The notes beneath the pieces are model-generated. The model had not been told where the DNA came from and searched no databases. It saw only the letters and a list, made by a program, of their open reading frames with translations. 64,000 bases of DNA. It comes from Dugong dugon. Taxonomy: Eukaryota; Chordata; Mammalia; Sirenia; Dugongidae. The stretch is taken from NCBI GenBank assembly GCA_030035585.1, contig CM057475.1, positions 3,605,501 through 3,669,500 on the forward strand, in the 5' to 3' direction. The translations under genes were made by a program, and so were the position numbers. This document shows, in pieces, positions 23,429-35,309 of the stretch (position 1 is the stretch's first letter; every line of letters starts with the position of its first letter).

Positions 23429-26400
23429 ATGACCTCACTAAACTCATACCTATCAATAATTACGCTGAATGTAAATGGACTAAATGCACCAATAAAGAGA
23501 CAGACAGTGGCAGATTGGATTAAGAAAGCAAGATCTCTACATGCTACTTACTCCCTACAAGAGACAAACTTTAGACTTAAAGACACAGACAAACTAAAAC
23601 TCAAAGGACGGAAAAGAATATATCAAGCAATCAACACTCAATAAAGAGCAGGAGTGACAATATTAATCTCTCACAAAATAGACTTTAAAGTAAAATCCAC
23701 CACAAAAGATAAGGAAGGACACTATATAATAATTAAAGGGTCAATACACCAGGAGGACATACCCATAATAAATATTTACACACCCAACTATAGGGCTCCA
23801 GTATACATAAAACTGACTCTGATACCACTGAAATGAGAGATAGACAGCTCCACAATAGTAGTAGGAGATTTCAACACACCACCTCTGCTGAAGGGTAGAA
23901 CATCCAGAAAGAAGCTCAACAAAGACACAGAAGAGCTAAACGTTACAATCAAACTTGATTTCATAGACATATACCAAACACTCCACCCAACAGCAGTCAA
24001 GTATACTTTCTTTTCCAACACACATGGAACATTCTCCAGAAGAGACCACATATCATGCCTTAAAGCAAGCCTTAACAAAATCCAAAGCATTGAAATATTA
24101 CAAAGCATCTTTTCTGACCATAAAGCCATAAAAGTAGAAATAAACAGCAGGAAAAGCAAGGGAAAAAAAATGAAACACAGGGAAACTGAACAACACCTTG
24201 CTCAAAAACTACCGTGTTATAGAAAAAATTAAGGATGGAATAAAGAAATTCATAGAATCAAACGAGAATGAAAATACATCCTACAAGAACCTTTGGGACA
24301 CAGCAAAAGCAGTGCTTGGAATCAGTTTATAGAAATAAATGCACACATCCAAAAAGAAGAAAGGAACATAATAAAAACATTAACCCTACAACTGGAAGAA
24401 GTAGAAAGAGAGCAGCAAAAGAAGCCCTCAGGCTCCAGAAAAAAAGTAAATAATAAGAATTAGAGCAGAATTAAATAAAATAGTGAATAGAAAAACAATT
24501 CAAAGAGTTAACAAGACCAAAAGCTGGTTCTTTGAAAAGATTAACAAAATTGGTAAACCATGGGAGAAACTGACAAATGAAAAATAAGAGTGGAAGCAGA
24601 TAACCCGTTTAAGAAATGAGACGGGTGAGATCACAACAGACCCAACTTAAATTAAAAGAATCAAAACAGAATACTATGAAAAAGTGTATTCTAACAAATT
24701 TGAAAACCTAGAGGAAATGGACAAATTTCTAGAAACTCACTACCTACCTAAACTAACAGAAACAGAGGTATAAGAACTAAATAAACCCATAACATAAGAA
24801 GAGATAGGAAAGGTAATTTAAAAACTCCCAACAAAAAAACGCACTGGCCCGGATGGGTTCACTGGAGAATTCTACCAAACTTTCAGAGAAGAGTTAACAC
24901 CACTACTACTAAAGGTATTTCAGAGCATAGAAAATGATGGAATACTCCCCAACTCATTCTATGAAGCCAGCATAACCTTGATACAAAAACCAGGTAAAAA
25001 TACCACACAAAAAAAGAAAATTACAGACCAGTATCCCTCATGAACACTGATGCAAAAATCCTCAACAAAATTCTAGCCAATAGAATCCAGGAACATATCA
25101 AAAAAAAAAAAAATTCACCATGGTCAAGTGGGATTTATACCAGGTATGCAGGGATGGTTCAACATTGGGAAAACAAGTAGTGTAATCCATCACAGAAATA
25201 AAACAAAAGAGAAGAACCACATGATCTTATCAATCGATGCAGAGGAGGCATTTGACAAAGTCCAACAGCAATTCCTGATAAAAACTCTCAACAAGATAGG
25301 AATAGAAGGGAAATTCCTCAGTATAATTAAGAGCATTTATACAAAGCCAACAGCCAACATCATCCTAAATGGAAAGACTTTGAAAGCATTCCCCTTGAGA
25401 ATAGGAACCAGACAAGGATGTCCTTTATCAGCACTCTTATTCAACATTGTGCTGGAGGTCCTAGCCAGAGCAATTAGGCCAGGAAAAGAAATAAAGTGCA
25501 TCCAGATAGGTAGGGAGGAAGTCAAAGTATCTCTATTTGCACATGATACGATCTTATACACAGAAAACCCCAAAGACTCCACAGGAAAACTACTGGAATT
25601 AATAAAAGATATCATCAAGGTTTCATGATACAAGAGAAACATACAAAAATCACTTGGATTCCTTTACACTAACAAAGAGAACCTTGAAGAGGAAATCACC
25701 AAATCAATACCATTTATAATAGCCCCCACGAAGAGAAAATACTTAGGAATAAATCTAACCAGAGACGTAAAAGATCTATACAATGAAAACTACAAGACAC
25801 TACTGCAAGAAACCAAAAGAGACCTGCATAAGTAGAAAAACATACGTTGCTCATGGATAGATAGACTCAACATTGTGAAAATGTCAATTCTACCCAAAGA
25901 GATCTACAGATACAATGCAATCTCTATCCAGATTCCACTGGCATTTTTTAATGAGATGGAGAAACAAATCACCAACTTCATCTAGAAAGGGAAGAGTCCC
26001 CGAATAAGTAAAGCATTCCTGAAGAAGAAGAACAAAGTGGGAGGCCTCACAGTACCGGATTTTATAACCCATTATTCTACCACAGTATTCAAAATCAGCC
26101 TGGTAGTGGTACAACAATAGATACATAGACCAATGGAACAGAATTGAGAATCCAGACATAAATTTATCCATCTATGAGCAGCTGATATTTGACAAAGGCC
26201 CAAAGTCCATTAATTGGGGAAAATACAGTCTCTTTAACAAATGGTGCTGGCTTAACTGGATATCCGTCTGCAAAAAACTGAAACGAGACCCATATCTCAC
26301 ACCATGAACAAAAACTAACTCAAAATGGACCAAAGACTTAAATATAAGATACAAAACGATAAAGATCATGGAAGAAAAAATAGGGACAATGCTAGGAGCC

Positions 26401-27260
26401 CTAATACATGGCATAAACACAATACCAACCATAAGTAACAATGCACAAGCACCAGAAGAGAAACTAGATAAATGGGAGCTGCTAAAAATCAAACACTTAT
26501 GCTCATCAAAAGACTTCACCAAGAAAATAGACAACCTACAGACTGGGAAAAAAATTTTGGCTACAAGAAATCCAATCAGCGTCTAATCTCTAAAATCTAC
26601 AAGATACTGCAAAACCTCAACAACAAAAAAACAAATAACCCAATTAAAAAATGGGCAAAGGATATGAACAGACACTTCGCAAAAGAAGATATTCAGGCAG
26701 CTAACAGACACATGAAGAAATGCTCATGATCATCAGCCATTAGAGAAATGCAGATCCAAACTACAATGAGGTATCATCTCACCCCAACAAGGCTAGCGTT
26801 TATCCAAAAAACACAAGATAATAAATGCTGGAGAGGTTGTGGAGAGACTGGAACACTTATACACTGTTGGTGGGAATGTAAAATGGTACAACCACTTTGG
26901 AAATCGATTTGGCACTTCCTTAATAAGCTAGAAATAGAAGTACCATACGATCCAGTTATCCTGCTCCTTGGAATACATCCTAGAGAAATAAGAGCCCTCA
27001 CACGAATAGATACATGCACACCCATGTTTGTTGAAGCACTGTTCATAATAGCAAAGAGATGGAAACAACTTAGGTGCCCATCCATGGATGAATGGATAAA
27101 CAAATTATGGTATACCCAGACAATGGAATACTATGCAATGATAAAGAACAAGGATGAAGCCGTGACACATCTTATAACATGGAGGAAGCTGGAGGTCATT
27201 AGGCTGAGTGAATTTAGTCAGTCACAGAAGGACAAATATTGTATAAGACCACTATTATAA
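23429..27260 (+). pseudogene. L1-B ORF2 (endonuclease and reverse transcriptase)
   Basis: ORF2 remnant, about 1277 codons long. N-terminus MTSLNSYLSIITLNVNGLNAP; SLQETNFRLKD keeps the endonuclease glutamate but replaces the following TH with TN. The reverse-transcriptase piece 25128-25628 includes [22 protein letters not shown] and FAHD, so the first aspartate of the usual FADD box is histidine. The C-terminal piece 26748-27260 keeps [12 protein letters not shown] with the histidine intact and runs to the natural stop at 27258-27260. Multiple stops and shifts elsewhere. Confidence 0.92.
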
Positions 27261-28205
27261 AACTCAAGAAAACGTTTAAACACGGAAGAAAACATTCATT
27301 GATGGTTATGAGGTTGAGGAGGGAGAGTGAGGGTTATTTACTACCTAGATAGTAGATAAGAATGATCTTATGTGAAGGGAAGGACAGCACACATTACAGG
27401 GGAAGTCAGCACAACTGGACTAAACCAAAGCTAAGAAGTTTCCTGAATACAATCAAGCACTTTGAGAGACAGAGTAGCAGGAGTAGGGGTCTGGGGACCA
27501 TGGTTTTAGGGGCCATCTAGGTCAACTGGCATAAAAAAGCTTATTAAGAAAATGTTCTGCATCTTACTTTGGTGAGTGGCATCTGGGGTCTTAAAAGCTT
27601 GCAAGCGGCCATCTAAGATGCATCGATTGGTCCAAACCACCCAGAGTAAAGAAGAATGAAGAACACCAAAGACACAAGGAAAGTATTAGCCCAAGAGACG
27701 GAAAGAGCCACGTAAACCAGAGACTTCATCAGCCTTAGAGCAGAAGAACTAGATGGTGCCTGGCTACCACCAATGACTGCTCTAATAGGGAACACAACAG
27801 AGAGTCCCTGATTGAGCAGGAGAAAAGTGGGGTGCAGAACTCTAATTCTAGTAAGAAGACCAGACTTAATGGTCTGACTGAGACTGGAGGAACCTCAAAA
27901 AGCATGGCCCCTGGATTCTCTATCAGCCCAGAACTAAAACAATTTCTGTGGTCAACTCTTTAGACAGGGATTGGACTGGACTGTGGGACATAAACTGATA
28001 CTTGTGAGGAAAGTACCTCTTAACTCAAGTAGATACAGGAGACTAAATGGGCAGCTTCTGTCCGGAGGTGAGATAGGATGGCAGAGAGGATTAGGAGCTG
28101 GTTGAACAGACATGGGGAATCAGGGGTGGAAAGGAGGAGTGTGCTGTCACAGTATGGGGAGAGCAATTATGGTCACATATTAATGTATGTATAAATTTTT
28201 TATGG
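23429..28205 (+). mobile_element. L1-B, right copy, 3' part
   Basis: Starts precisely at an L1 ORF2 start codon behind the L1-C poly(A) and continues to a 3' UTR of about 0.95 kb. Together with 12266-15089 it gives 7.6 kb, a normal full-length L1. The 3' end is early: a related 3' UTR copy at 32574-33026 continues for about 50 bp beyond the TATGGG point where this one goes to AAAAAA at about 28204. After the tail comes TCAAAGAATGG, the same string that flanks the left L1-B 5' end. Confidence 0.85.
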
Positions 28206-28212
28206 GAAAAAA

Positions 28213-31200
28213 TCAAGTCAAAGAATGGAAAAAATATATCAAGCCAGCAATAACTAAAAAAGAGCAGGAGTGGCAATATTAATCTCTGATAAAATAGACT
28301 TTAAATAAAATTACATCATAAAAGACAAGGAAGAACATTATATAATGATTAAGGGATCAATCCGCCAAGAGGACATAACCATAATAAATATCTACAAACT
28401 CAATGACACAGCTCCAAAATACAAAAAATAAACCCTAACTGAAATGAAAGGAGAAATAGACAGTTCTATAATAATAGTATGAGATACTAACAACCACTTT
28501 CAACAATGAACAGAACATTTAGAAAAAACTCAACAAAGATATAGAAGATCTAAATAACACAATCAACCAACTTGACCTCACAGACATATAGAGAGCACTC
28601 CACCTAACAGCAGTGCAGTACACATTCTTCTCCAGCACACATGGACTACTCTCTAGAGTAGATCATATCCTAGGCCACAAAGCAAGTCTCAATAAATTCA
28701 AAAATATCAAAATAATACAAAACATCTCAGATAACAATGCTATAAAATTAGGAAACAACAACAGTAAGAACAAGGAAAAAATAAAATGCTTAGTAACTGA
28801 ACAATGGCAGGCTTAAAAATCACTGGGTAATAGAAGAAATTTAAAATTGAATTAAATTCCTAGAATCAAATGAAAATGAAAATACTACATACTAAAACTT
28901 TTGGGACACAGCAAAAACAGTGCTCAGAGGCCAACTTACAGCAATAAACACAAATATCAAAAAGGAACAAAGGTCCTAAATCAATATATTCACCCTACAA
29001 CTGGAACAAATAGAAAAAAGAGCAGCAAAAGAAGTCCACAACCACCAGAAGAAAGGAAATAGTAAAGACTTGAGCAGAAATAAATGAAACAGAAAACAGA
29101 AAAACAATTAAAACAACAAGACTAGAAGCTGGTTCTTTGAAAGGATAAATAAAATTGACAAACCACTGGCCAAATACACAAAAGAAAAAAGGGAGAAGAT
29201 GCAAATAACCCAAATAAGAAATGAGACATCACAATAGAAACAACTGAAATAAAAAGGATCATAAGAGAATACTATGAAAAATTATACTATAATAAATTCG
29301 GAAACCTAGACGAAATGGACAAATTCCTAGAAACACACTACCTAATTAAACTAACACAAAGTGAGGTAGAAAATCTGAACAGACTCATAACAGAAGAAGA
29401 AATTGAAGAGATCATAAAACAAACAAAAGAAAAAAACTACCAAAAACAACAAAAAAACCCTGGCTTGGACAGTTTCATTGGGAAATTCTACCAAAGATTC
29501 AGAAAAGAGTTTACACCAATACTACTTAAACTATTCCAAATCATAGAAAAGGAAGGAATACTCCCATGTTCATTCTATGAAGTCTGCATAACCCTGAAAC
29601 CAAAGCCAGGCAAAGACACCACTGAAAAAGAAAATTATAAACCAATATGCCTCAGGAACATTTATGTGAAAACCTACAACAAAATTATAGCCCGTAGAAT
29701 TGAACAGCATATACTTTCATGACCAAGTGAGATTTACACTAGGTATGCAAGGATGGTTCAACATTAGAAAATCAATCAACATAATCCACCACATAAATAA
29801 AACAAAGGAAAAGAATCACATGATCATCTAGATTGATGCAGAAAAGACATTTGATAAAGTCCAACACTCATTCCTGAGAAAAACTCTCACCAAAAGAGGA
29901 ATAAGGGAAATTCCTCAACATAATTAAGGGCATAGTCACAAAGCCAACAGCCAACATTATTGTCAATGTAGAGAGACAGAAAGCATTTCTCCTGAGAATG
30001 GGAACCAGACAAGGATGACTTTTATCACCACTCTTATTCGTACTGTACTAGAAGTCCTAGCTAGAGCAATAAGACAAGAAAAGGAAATAAAGGGCAGCCA
30101 AATTAGTAAGGAAGAAGTAAAACTGACCCTGTTCATAAATGATATTATCCTATACATAGAAAATCCCAGAGAACCCACAAGAAAGCTGCTGGAACAAATA
30201 GAAGGATTCAGCAAAGTGGCAGGGTACAATATCAACATACAAAAACCAGTCCAATTCCTCTACACTAACAAAGAAAATTCCAAAAAGGAAATCAGGAAAA
30301 CAATTCCATTTACAATAACTCCAAAAATATAAAATATTTAGGAATAAACCTAACTAGGAACATAAAAGACTTATACAAAGAAAACTTCAAAACACTACTG
30401 CAAGAAACCAAAAGAGACTTTATTAATGGAAAAACTTAAGATGTTCATGGACAGGAAGACTTAAGATTGTGAAAATGTCAATACTGCCCAAAGCAATGTA
30501 TAGATAGAACGCAATCATGACCCAAATTCCAACAGCATTCTTTAATGAGATGGAAAAACTAATCACCAACTTTATATGGAAAGGAAAGAGCCCCCTGGAT
30601 AAGTAAAACACTAGTAAAAAATAAAAGAATAAAGTAGGAAGTCTTACACTACTTGATCTCAGAACTTACTATACAGCTACAGTAGTCAAAATAGCCTGGT
30701 AGTGGTACCACAGACACATCAATCAATGGAACAGAATTCAGAACTCAGAAATAAATCCATCCAACTATGGACACCTGATCTTCGACAAACTTTGAAGTCC
30801 ATTAAATGGGGAAGAGATAGTTTCTTCAACAAATGGTGCTGGCAAAACTGGATATCCATTTGCAGAAAAATGAAACAGAATCCATACCACACCACACACA
30901 CCAAAACTAACTCAAAATGGATCAAAGACCTAAATGTAAAACCTGAAACTATAAAGTCCATGAAAGAAAACATAGTGACAATGATAGGGGCTCTAATTTG
31001 TGGCAAAAATAGAATATCAAATATATCTAAAAAACCACAAACTCCAAAAGATAAGCTAGATAATGGGAACCTCCTAAAAATTGAATATTTACGCTCATCA
31101 AAAGATATTCCAAGAGAGTAAAAAAGAGAACCTAGAGACTGGTAACAAATCTTTGGCAATGAAACATCTGATAAAAGTTTAATCTCTAAAATATACAGAA

Positions 31201-32043
31201 AACTTCAACAACTCAACAATAAAAAGACAACCCAATCATAAATGGGCAAAGGACATGAACAGACAAAAGAGGACATTCAGGCTGCCAACAAATACATGAA
31301 AATATGCTCACGGTCGTAAGCCATTAGAGAGATGCAAATCAAAACCAGGATGAAATACCATCTCACCCCTGCAAGAATGGCACTCATCAAAAATTCAGAA
31401 AACAGTAAATGCTGGTTAGGTTGTGTGCAGACTGGAACTCTCATACACTGCTGGTGAGAATGTAAAATAGTACAGCCACCATGTAAAATGATATGGTACT
31501 TCCCTTTAAAAGCTAGAAATAAAAATACCATATGATCCAGAAATCTCACTCCAAGGAATATATCCTAGAGAAATAAGAGCCATCACACGAAAAGACATAT
31601 GCACACCTATGTTCATTGCACCATTTTTCACAATAGCAAAAAGATGGAAGCAACCTAAGTGACCATCAATAGACGAATGGATAAACAAATTATGGTACAC
31701 ATGCACAAGGAATACTCCCACCAAAATTCACAGCCATCAAGTTCATTCTGACTCATAGCGACCCCATAGGGTTTCCGAGCCTGTAAATCTTTATGGAAGA
31801 AGACTACCATTATCTTTCTTCTGTGGAGTGGCTGTTGGGTTTGAACTACTGACGTTTCGCTTAGCAGCTGACCCCTTTAACCTCTCCACCACCTGGGGTC
31901 CTTTTTGGAATATTATACAACGGTAAATAACAGTGATGAATCCTTGAAACATCTCACAACATAGATGAATCTGGATGGCATTGTGCTGAGTGAATCACAA
32001 AAAGTCAGTCACAAAAGGATAAATATTGTGTGAGACCACTGTT
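28213..32043 (+). pseudogene. L1-A ORF2, main part
   Basis: Heavily decayed ORF2. Recognisable blocks: an endonuclease end at 28613-28816 (TFFSSTHGLLSRVDHILGHKA); the start of reverse transcriptase at 29315-29722 ([23 protein letters not shown] and [15 protein letters not shown]); the second catalytic box as FIND in 30015-30332 in place of FADD; and the thumb and connection region at 30702-31121. An AfroSINE splits the C-terminal region. Stops and shifts are frequent, consistent with the oldest L1 of this nest. Confidence 0.88.
31717..31905 (-). mobile_element. AfroSINE in L1-A ORF2
   Basis: A tRNA-derived SINE in reverse orientation. It reads (on the plus strand) from the RTE-like tail ATTCTGACTCATAGCGACCC to the reversed head ending CCACCTGGGGTCC. 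The flanking octamers GGAATACT (31709-31716) and GGAATATT (31907-31914) are read as target-site duplications. The internal part includes the AAATCTTTATGGAAG segment shared with the other copies here. Confidence 0.9.
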
Positions 32044-32220
32044 ATAAAAACTCAAGAAAAAATTTACACACAGAAAGAAACAATCTGATGGTTTTGAGGG
32101 AGGGGAGTGACGGGGTGAGGAAATCACCAACTAGATAGTAGATAAGTGTTAACTTTGGTGAAGGGAAAGACAATATACAATATAGGAGAAGACAGAACAG
32201 CTTGACCAAGGCAAAGGAAG

Positions 32221-32450
32221 ACACTTAGAGGAACACAGGGGGGAAGAAAAAGGCAATCACAGTAAATATTATAGTACATACAACCCTTAAACAACAGTAA
32301 AAGCAAACAATTACTTACAGGCAGAAGGTGTATAGGAGTATATCCGAGTACATATATAGGTTAGGCTGTGGCTATTTTTACATACATAATTGTATGTATA
32401 GAATAAGTATTCACATACATAATACAGCATACAGGGGACACAGTCGTAGA
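32221..32450. other. Unclassified insert in the L1-A 3' UTR
   Basis: The L1-A 3' UTR matches other copies up to GGCAAAGGAAG (about 32220) and resumes at AGAAGCTTCCTAGACACA (about 32448). The intervening roughly 230 bp is AT-rich, with several ACATACATAAT-type words, and has no counterpart in the 3' UTRs of L1-B, L1-C, L1-D or L1-E. I see neither terminal inverted repeats nor an A-tail, and I do not recognise it. Confidence 0.55.
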
Positions 32451-32573
32451 AGCTTCCTAGACACAAGCAAACACCATGAGGGACCGAGTTACTGGGAATG
32501 AAAGCTGGTGACCATGATCTCAGGGGACATCTAGGTGAATTGGCATAATATAGTTAATAAAGAATATGTTCTA

Positions 32574-33026
32574 GACCAGACTTAATGGTCTGACTGACCA
32601 GACTTAATGGTCTGACTAAGACTGGAGGCGCACCGGAAAGCACGGCCCCTGGTCTCTCCATCACCCCAGAACTAAATCAATTTCTGAGGCCAACTCTTCA
32701 GACAGGGATTGGACTGGACTGTGGAGTCAGGGTAGTGATACTCATGAAGAATGTGCCTCTTAGACAAGTAGATATAAGAGACCAAAGGGGCAGCTTCTGT
32801 GTAGAGGTGAGAGGGGAAGGCAGAGTTAGGAGCTGGTTGAATGTTCATGGGGAATCAGGGGCGGAGGGGAGGAGTGTGCTGTCACAGAATGGGGTGAGTG
32901 GTTGGGGTCTCATAACAATGTATGTTAAAAAAAAATTCTGTATGGGAGACTAACTTGAAATGTAAACTTCATTTAATTACATCAATAAAAAATAAAAACA
33001 ACAACAATTAAAAAAAAGTTTGGAGA
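32574..33026 (+). mobile_element. 5'-truncated L1 3' UTR fragment inserted in L1-A
   Basis: This matches the terminal 3' UTR of L1-B (27860-28200) and extends past its end to an A-rich tail. It is flanked by 18-19 bp near-perfect duplications, AATAAAGAATATGTTCTA at 32556-32573 and the same with one extra A at 33027-33045, which proves a separate insertion. The first 44 bp are a 22-bp sequence, GACCAGACTTAATGGTCTGACT reduced to its core GACCAGACTTAATGGTC, present twice in tandem. Confidence 0.85.
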
Positions 33027-33804
33027 AATAAAAGAATATGTTCTACATTCTACTTGGATGAGTAGCATCTGGGGTCTTAAAAGCTTGTGAGCAGCCATCT
33101 AAGATACTTCTATTGGTCCCATCCCATCTGGAGCAAAGGAGAATAAAGAAAACCCAAAGCATAAGGAAAATATTATTCCAAAGGACTAATGGAGCACATG
33201 AACCACAGCCTCCACCAGCCTGAGCCCAGAAGAACTAGATGGTGCCTGGCTACCACCACCGCCAGCAATTACAGAGATCACAATAGAAGGTCTCAGATAG
33301 AGCAGGAGAAAAATGTAGGATAAAATTCAGATTAAAAAAAAAAAAAAGGCCAGACTTACTGGTCTGATAGAGACTGGAGGAACTCCTGAGACTATGGCCA
33401 CCAGACACCCTGCTAACTCAAAAATGAAGCCACTTCTGAGATTTACGTTCTGGCCAAAGATTAGACGGGCCAATGGCAACTTTTTTTTTTTTTTTTTTGG
33501 ATAAAATAAACAATAACACACTTGAGTAACATGCTGCTTTGATCATTCAAGTATAGGAGACCAAAAGGACAACACCTGCTGAAAAGCAAAAATGAGAAGG
33601 CAGGAAGGGACAGGAAAACTGGAAGAATGGAAACTGGTAACCTGGGTTGGAAACAAGGAGAGTGCTGACACATTGTGGGAATTGTGACCAGTGTCATGAT
33701 ACAATTTGTGTATAAATTTTTGAATGAGAAACTAGTTTGCTCTGTAAATTTTCACCTAAAGCACAATTAATATATATATATATGTATATAAAATAAAGTA
33801 GGTG

Positions 33805-34160
33805 TAATCAGTTTGAGGAAGAAAACTATAAGCTAAACTATCACAGGAGAAGGTTTTGCAAATAGTGAGTACAGCTTCTCAGGTGTATGACCACTAAAGG
33901 TGGTGAAAAAGGAAACAGGAAGAGGTCCTGGGGAAATGGCCAGGGTGATTGTTTGGAGAAGCTCCACAGGAGCATCCAGTGGTACAGATTCTTCCTTATC
34001 CCCTATCCCATTGCTTCTGTCCATCAGATGGGGGCATCAAGTTGGGCACTAGAGTCAGGGTAATAACCCGACTGGCTGGAAACATCTAGGAGGAGGTGGG
34101 AAGCTCCTCACTTGGGAGAATAATGACTGGACACTTGGTGTATTGGCTTATCCCAAACCT
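33805..34160. other. Unique sequence, no feature seen
   Basis: About 350 bp after the L1-A tail and its AT-rich (TA)n edge. No repeat family, ORF or splice-like exon is recognised. If the inverted-duplication reading is right, this is a copy of the left flank of L1-A, which lies outside the window. Confidence 0.6.
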
Positions 34161-34336
34161 AAAAAAAAAAAAAAACAACCCCATTGCCATTGAGTTGAGT
34201 CAATTCTGACTCATAGCTACCCTATAGGACAGAGTAGAACTGTCCCATAGGGTTTCCAGAGGGTAGCTGGTGGATTCGAACTGCTGACCTTTGGTTTAGC
34301 AGCCAAGCTCTTAACCACTATGGCACCAGGGCTCCC
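34161..34336 (-). mobile_element. AfroSINE
   Basis: A reverse-orientation SINE. An A-run begins the unit at 34161 on the plus strand, followed by the tail segment GAGTCAATTCTGACTCATAG, CTATAGGACAGAGTAGAACTG and the reversed tRNA-like head ending GGCACCAGGGCTCC. The flanks CCCAAACCT (34152-34160) and CCCAACCTT (34335-34343) look like a target-site duplication. Confidence 0.92.
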
Positions 34337-34344
34337 CCAACCTT

Positions 34345-34719
34345 AATAGGTCTCAGAAAATATGTTTTGGCCTACAGGGAACGCTAAATTCAAAGATGAA
34401 TATATACCAAGAGTCACCAAGCACCTGAGGAAGGCCAGTGCCAATAAGAGAGACACCAAAGTCAACAAGCAGAACACCTGAAGACTTTGTATTGAGATAA
34501 TTCACATTCTTATAGGGATCTGAGGTAATATTGATACTCACAAAGTAAGCATAGGCTGTTATGAAAAAGAAATGATCACAGTTCTTGGAAATAAAACTAT
34601 ATACATATATATGATTGTAAAAAAATAAGACCTCAATATACTGTACAGTAAAATGGACATAACTAATAAAAAACCAAGCAGAGGAGTTCTTCCTGAATAG
34701 AACAAAAAGGAAGAGTTGA
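34345..34719. other. Unique AT-rich sequence
   Basis: About 375 bp between an AfroSINE and a solitary LTR. It contains short AT-rich runs but no recognised repeat or coding signal. Confidence 0.5.
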
Positions 34720-35125
34720 TGTAATGGTTAATTTCATGTGTCAACTTGGTGAAGTTACGGTGCCCAGACGTATGGTCAAACACAAATCTAGATGTTGTTA
34801 TGAAGGTATTTTGCTGAGGTGATTAACATTTACAATCAGTTGACTCTAAGTCAAGGAGATTACTCTCTGTAACGCGGGTGGGCTTGATCCAGTAAGTTGA
34901 AGGCCTTAACAGCAAAAACTGAGGTTTCAGAGAGAAGAAGGATTCTGCCTTAATATTGTAGCATAGAAATCTTGCCTGACTTTCCACCCTTCCCGGCCTA
35001 TGAATTTTTGACTTTCCAGCTCCTGCAGTCATGTGAGTCAATTCCTTAAAATCAGTCTACCTATCTCTCTATCTATCTATCTAACCTGTTGGTTCTGTTT
35101 TTCTGGAGAACTCTTGAGTAATACA
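34720..35125 (+). mobile_element. Solitary LTR of ERVL/MaLR type (fossil)
   Basis: An isolated long terminal repeat of about 406 bp that begins TGTAATGGTTAATTTCATGT and ends in CTGGAGAACTCTTGAGTAATACA, given here only as its edge words. It is flanked by 5-bp duplications, GTTGA and GTTGG. An internal TATC tract lies near 35060-35085. No internal retroviral region adjoins it, so it is a solo LTR left by recombination. The end words are typical of mammalian ERVL-class LTRs. It is an old fossil; the exact subfamily is not determined. Confidence 0.75.
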
Positions 35126-35309
35126 GTTGGATATAATGATTTACAAGCCAAGGAATATGAATAGATGCCTAAGATCTAAAATTTATCTAATAGAGTCACA
35201 TAAGGAGAGACCATGGAAAATATAGGGGAGAGAATCTTAAAAAAGAATAATAAAAGAACATTTTCCAAAGTTAAATGGGGAAAAAATGAGCACTTAGATT
35301 ATGAGTCCA

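Larger units (their letters stand above)
28206..33790 (+). mobile_element. L1-A, 3' half on the right side
   Basis: L1 sequence resuming in the endonuclease domain (KEWKKYI, then TKKEQEWQY) and running through ORF2 to a 3' UTR ending near 33790 in an AT-rich tail. It continues from the exact ORF2 point where the minus-strand L1-A stub at 8164 ends, so it is interpreted as the inverted copy of the outer part of the left-side L1-A. It is interrupted by an AfroSINE (31717-31905), an unclassified 230-bp insert (about 32221-32450) and a 450-bp L1 3' fragment (32574-33026). Confidence 0.82.

Noticed and set aside
15090-23429. Clean target-site duplication for L1-C
   Set aside because: The flanks at about 15073-15089 and 23425-23442 agree at only about 10 of 16 bases, so the nesting in L1-B is supported by ORF2 continuity and not by a readable duplication.
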